Of a DNA stretch of 64,000 nucleotides, positions 61,098 through 64,000 are shown piece by piece (position 1 is the stretch's first letter; the number at the start of each line of letters is the position of its first letter). The position numbers were made by a program, and so were the translations under genes. The notes under the pieces were generated by a model that saw only the letters and a list, made by a program, of their open reading frames with translations, made no database searches and was not told the origin of the DNA. Source of the stretch: CAZMHL01 sp045605445 (lineage in GTDB: Bacteria > Bacillota > Clostridia > RGIG6154). Location of the stretch: the NCBI GenBank assembly GCA_045605445.1, contig JAZUPZ010000039.1:94587-158586 (forward strand). Direction: 5' to 3'.

Positions 61098-62558
61098 ATG
61101 ACGGCTATAGGGTTTGACAACGATAAATATCTGCATATGCAATCGGAACATATCAGAGATAGAATTTCTTTTTTTGGCGGAAAGCTTTATCTTGAATTTG
61201 GCGGAAAGCTTTTTGATGACTATCACGCTTCACGTGTTTTGCCCGGGTTTCAGCCTGACAGTAAGCTTAAAATGCTTCTTCAACTTAAAGACAGAGTAGA
61301 AATTGTTATCACCATCAACTCTGCTGATATTGAAAAAAACAAATTACGCAGTGATCTTGGTATAACCTATGATCTTGACGTAATCAGACTTATCGACTGT
61401 TTCCGTTCTATTGGGCTTTATGTAGGCAGTGTAGTTATGACCCGTTTTAACGGACAAGCCACCGTTGTAGCATTTCAAAAACGTCTTGAATCTCTCGGAA
61501 TAAAGGTTTACCACCACTATTCTATTGAAGGTTATCCTTCTGACATAGCAAAAATTGTCAGTGATGAAGGATACGGTAAAAATGAATATATTGAAACGAC
61601 TAGAGACTTAATTGTTGTTACTGCCCCCGGTCCCGGAAGCGGCAAAATGGCAACTTGTCTTTCTCAACTTTATCACGAACACAAAAAAGGCATTCAAGCA
61701 GGTTATGCAAAGTTTGAAACTTTCCCTGTATGGAACCTTCCTCTTACTCATCCTGTAAACCTTGCATATGAAGCGGCAACAGCTGACCTTAATGACCTTA
61801 ATATGATTGATCCGTTCCATCTTGAAGCATACGGAAAAACAACAGTAAACTATAACAGAGATGTTGAAATCTTCCCCGTTGTAAAAGCAATGCTCGAAAC
61901 AATACTCGGTACCTGTCCTTACAAATCACCTACCGATATGGGTGTAAATATGGCCGGAAACTGCATTATAAATGATGAAATCACTCAGGCAGCATCACGC
62001 CAGGAAATTTTACGCAGATATTATATGGCAATGTGTGACCAGAAAAAAGGTCTTTTGTCAAACGACGTTGTGCTAAAACTTGAGTTACTTATGAAAAAAG
62101 CGGGAATAACAACAAATGACCGTACCGTTATAACACCCGCACTTACCAAAGCGTCTTTAACAGGTCAGCCGGCAGCAGCAATGGAATTGTCTGACGGAAG
62201 CATAGTAACAGGAAGAACATCAGACCTTCTTGGAGCTTCTGCAGCACTGCTGCTTAATGCTCTTAAAACCCTTGCCGGAATAGCCGACAATGTTCACCTC
62301 ATTTCTCCTGATATCATAGGACCTATACAGCATTTAAAAACAGACCATCTCGGTAACAGAAACCCAAGACTTCATACAGATGAAATTCTTCTCGCACTAT
62401 CAATCTGCGCATCTTCCGATGAAAATGCCGAGCTTGCAATGCAGCAGCTAAGTAAATTGCGAGGTCTTGAAGTACATTCTTCCGTGATTCTTTCCTCGGT
62501 TGATGAAACCGTTTTTAAAAGACTCGGAATTAACCTTACCTGTGAACCGGTTTTCTAA
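61098..62558 (+). CDS. DUF1846 / UPF0371 family protein
   Basis: 486 aa, the full family length. Typical segments: IGFDNDKYLHMQSEHIRDRISFFGGKLYLEFGGKL (read YLHMQSEHI and LYLEFGGKLFDD), ASRVLPGF, VVTAPGPGSGKMATCLSQLYHE, GYAKFETFPVWNLPL, and MGVNMAGNCI. The GPGSGKMATC stretch looks like a P-loop-type nucleotide site. Cytosolic and widespread in Firmicutes; biochemical role not established. AGAGAGG precedes the ATG. An IS element starts about 45 nt after the stop. Confidence 0.92.
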   Translation: MTAIGFDNDKYLHMQSEHIRDRISFFGGKLYLEFGGKLFDDYHASRVLPGFQPDSKLKMLLQLKDRVEIVITINSADIEKNKLRSDLGITYDLDVIRLIDCFRSIGLYVGSVVMTRFNGQATVVAFQKRLESLGIKVYHHYSIEGYPSDIAKIVSDEGYGKNEYIETTRDLIVVTAPGPGSGKMATCLSQLYHEHKKGIQAGYAKFETFPVWNLPLTHPVNLAYEAATADLNDLNMIDPFHLEAYGKTTVNYNRDVEIFPVVKAMLETILGTCPYKSPTDMGVNMAGNCIINDEITQAASRQEILRRYYMAMCDQKKGLLSNDVVLKLELLMKKAGITTNDRTVITPALTKASLTGQPAAAMELSDGSIVTGRTSDLLGASAALLLNALKTLAGIADNVHLISPDIIGPIQHLKTDHLGNRNPRLHTDEILLALSICASSDENAELAMQQLSKLRGLEVHSSVILSSVDETVFKRLGINLTCEPVF

Positions 62559-62597
62559 AATTAACTATACAAAACAAACCGTAAGTGAAGTGATAAA

Positions 62598-62634
62598 ATG
62601 ATGGTAGACACAAAAGTGTCTGCCATCATTTTTT
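62598..62634. terminator. 14-bp hairpin at the IS left end
   Basis: ATGATGGTAGACAC / GTGTCTGCCATCAT with loop AAAA, then T6. It contains the left inverted repeat and would stop transcription entering from the DUF1846 gene. Confidence 0.75.
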
Positions 62635-62663
62635 ATGTTATTATGGAATTGGGAGGTGAAACT

Positions 62664-63011
62664 ATGGCGAGAGAATATATAGTTAGAACCAAAGAAGAAA
62701 AACTGGCAATTGTAAAAAGAAACTTAGCCGGAGAAACTTGTAGAGCTCTGGCAAGAGAAATTGGCTGTAATCAAAGTCAGGTTTTAAGGTGGACAAAGAA
62801 ATATCTTGCAGAAGGCGCAGCAGGTTTTGAACCTAAGAAACGGCCCGGAGATCCATTATCCAGGTACAGACAACGTAAAAATCTTACATACGAAGAACAG
62901 CTACAATACCAGATTGAATTATTGAAAAGAGAATTGATAAAGAAAGATGCCGAGGTGCTTCGGTTAAAAAAACTGAACGAACGAAAAGGGGGCGATATAC
63001 GAAACAGATGA
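62664..63011 (+). CDS. IS3-family transposase OrfA
   Basis: 115 aa from ATG 62664 (GGGAGGTGAAACT upstream). HTH region TCRALAREIGCNQSQVLRWTKKY, then a basic stretch and a leucine-zipper-like C-terminus (EEQLQYQIELLKRELIKKD). It binds the IS ends. A7 at 62966-62972 in the frame TTA AAA AAA is a possible -1 slip site into orfB, and an ATGA overlap also allows re-initiation. Confidence 0.9.
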   Translation: MAREYIVRTKEEKLAIVKRNLAGETCRALAREIGCNQSQVLRWTKKYLAEGAAGFEPKKRPGDPLSRYRQRKNLTYEEQLQYQIELLKRELIKKDAEVLRLKKLNERKGGDIRNR

Positions 63012-63880
63012 TTCAGGAAATGTATGTCAGAGTTCAGCAGCAGACAGATAAACATTCAGTTAGCGAATTGTGCAGTATCTACGGTGTTTCCCGCAGTGGC
63101 TATTATAGGTGGTTAAAACGAGATGGCCAACTTAACCGTTACGAAAAGACGAATCAGATATTGGACAGCTACGTTTTGGATATTCACAATCATCATCCCA
63201 TGATGGGATACCGCCAAATCAGGGACAAGCTGTGTCTTGAATTTGGCTGGATTGTAAGTGATCCAACAATTTGGTAATCAATGAACCGGCTGGGAATTAA
63301 GGGTTATACTCCACGACGTAAGGCACCAATGACAGCTGGTCTGGAGCATATGAGATATGCCAACGTATTGAATCGAAATTTCAGATCTGAACGACCGTTG
63401 GAGAAAATCGTAACCGACGTTACCTATATCAGACACAAAAACAAATGGTATTACCTGGCAGGTTATCTTGACCTGTTTAACAATGAGATCGTGGAATGGG
63501 AACTCAGTGATACCTTTGACAATCTACTTGTCATGAAGCCGGCAGAGCGTCTTTTAAAAAGAAAAATGAGCACCGAACACCAAGTCCTTTTGCACAGCGA
63601 CCAAGGTGTCCAGTACTCATCAGCAGGTTATTGCAACCTACTTAAAGAATACAATGTGATACAGAGTATGTCAAGAGCAGGTAATCCTCATGACAACGCT
63701 GTTATGGAAAGCTTTTGGGGACGCTTCAAAGATACTCTGCGTAAGCACTTTCGATATAGGGAGTGCGATGATTTACATGCCGTTATTGAACAGACCGTAC
63801 ATTATTTTAACTATGAGCGGCCTGTCCGTAAACTAAAAGGAAAACCACCAGCTCTATACAGAATAGAACTGGTGGAATAG
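63008..63880 (+). pseudogene. IS3-family transposase OrfB with in-frame stop
   Basis: One reading frame of 290 residues broken by TAA at 63275-63277 (reads DPTIW, stop, SMNRLGIKGY). HTH_21 part MMGYRQIRDKLC lies before the stop; the rve integrase core lies after it, with all three catalytic residues: Asp in VTDVTYI, Asp in LHSDQGVQYSS, Glu in MESFWGRFKD. One base change would restore it, so inactivation is recent or is a sequencing error. Confidence 0.88.
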
Positions 63881-63896
63881 TTGCATTTGTGTCTAC

Positions 63897-63956
63897 TAAC
63901 TATTGACTACCACACCACCGGACTGTTGCATTTAGATAGGTTCGATTCCCCACGTT
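63897..63956 (+). other. 60-nt stretch with tRNA-3'-end-like sequence
   Basis: Ends GGTTCGATTCCCCACGTTACCA, like the T-loop and 3' end of a tRNA, but the preceding bases (ATAGG) do not pair with the following CCCCA and there is no tRNA body. It may be a remnant or attachment-site core; weak. Confidence 0.25.
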
Positions 63957-64000
63957 ACCAATAATAAAAGCCACCCATCTGGGTGGCTTTTATTATTGGT
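63957..64000. terminator. bidirectional terminator at the right edge
   Basis: Perfect 20-bp inverted repeat with loop ATCT (AAAAGCCACCC / GGGTGGCTTTT core, outer ACCAATAAT / ATTATTGGT). A/T flanks give U-tracts both ways. Confidence 0.85.

Larger units (their letters stand above)
62604..63896 (+). mobile_element. IS3-family insertion sequence
   Basis: About 1.29 kb, bounded by GTAGACACAAA (62604-62614) and its inverse TTTGTGTCTAC (63886-63896). It carries overlapping orfA and orfB of the IS3 type. No direct repeat of the flanks is seen (ATG left, TAA right), and the hairpin at 62598 extends 6 bp beyond the repeat, so the exact ends are uncertain. Confidence 0.85.

Noticed and set aside
62598..63900. 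Target-site duplication flanking the IS
   Set aside because: The 3-5 nt on either side of the inverted repeats do not match.

Overview
The window looks like a chromosomal segment of a low-GC, endospore-forming Firmicute of the class Clostridia. The evidence is the AT-rich sequence, strong AGGAGG-type ribosome binding sites, TTGACA-N17-TATAAT promoters, U-tract terminators, a sporulation sigma factor K gene, SLH-domain surface proteins and secreted 'stalk' domain proteins. An uncultured gut or plant-fibre-associated relative is plausible, but the species cannot be named from this sequence.

Layout. (1) 1-4074: a DeoR regulator (running off the left edge) with a fuculose/rhamnulose-phosphate-type aldolase, a PHP-domain phosphoesterase, a Mbeg1-like hydrolase and a tRNA-Asn. 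(2) 4095-13872: housekeeping genes. On the minus strand these are rnhA, sigK, a UPF0210/UPF0237 pair, rlmB and hom; on the plus strand murC, two M16-type peptidase genes and lgt. (3) 13982-52068: a ~38 kb carbohydrate-use region, almost all on the minus strand. It holds an AraC regulator, three adjacent and one separate secreted GH74-like BNR propellers with C-terminal stalk domains, two giant SLH/InlB-repeat surface proteins, a stalk + beta-module protein, a sugar ABC transporter without its own ATPase, a 7TM histidine kinase/response regulator pair, a SIS isomerase, a decayed Gfo/Idh/MocA dehydrogenase, an L-rhamnose mutarotase, a radical SAM protein, a GH57 enzyme, a TIM-barrel sugar isomerase/epimerase, an MDR dehydrogenase and a LacI regulator. 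(4) 52129-62558: a D-2-hydroxyacid dehydrogenase, two FAD oxidoreductases and two CobW-type GTPases in one operon, a metY-metA methionine operon with a leader-peptide-like attenuator, rlmH and a DUF1846 gene. (5) 62604-64000: an IS3-family element whose orfB has an in-frame stop, then a strong bidirectional terminator at the right edge.

How it may work together (inference): the propellers and giant SLH proteins would sit on or near the wall and bind or cut a plant or host glycan. The solute-binding protein and two permeases would import oligosaccharides using a shared MsmX-type ATPase encoded elsewhere. GH57, the isomerase, the MDR dehydrogenase, the SIS protein and the mutarotase would process the sugars inside. 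Control appears layered: LacI with a perfect palindrome (TTACTA-N3-TAGTAA) upstream of a ~13 kb operon, the two-component system with a 28-nt element shared by the two transporter promoters, and AraC near the propeller cluster. Rhamnose mutarotase here and the fuculose/rhamnulose-type aldolase at the left end hint at deoxysugar-containing polymers such as pectic rhamnogalacturonan or fucosylated glycans.

The most novel signals are the metY leader (a 25-codon ORF, a possible antiterminator and a terminator), the stalk-propeller/giant SLH surface system with its unusual LacI-controlled intracellular enzymes, and the shared control element of the ABC transporter.
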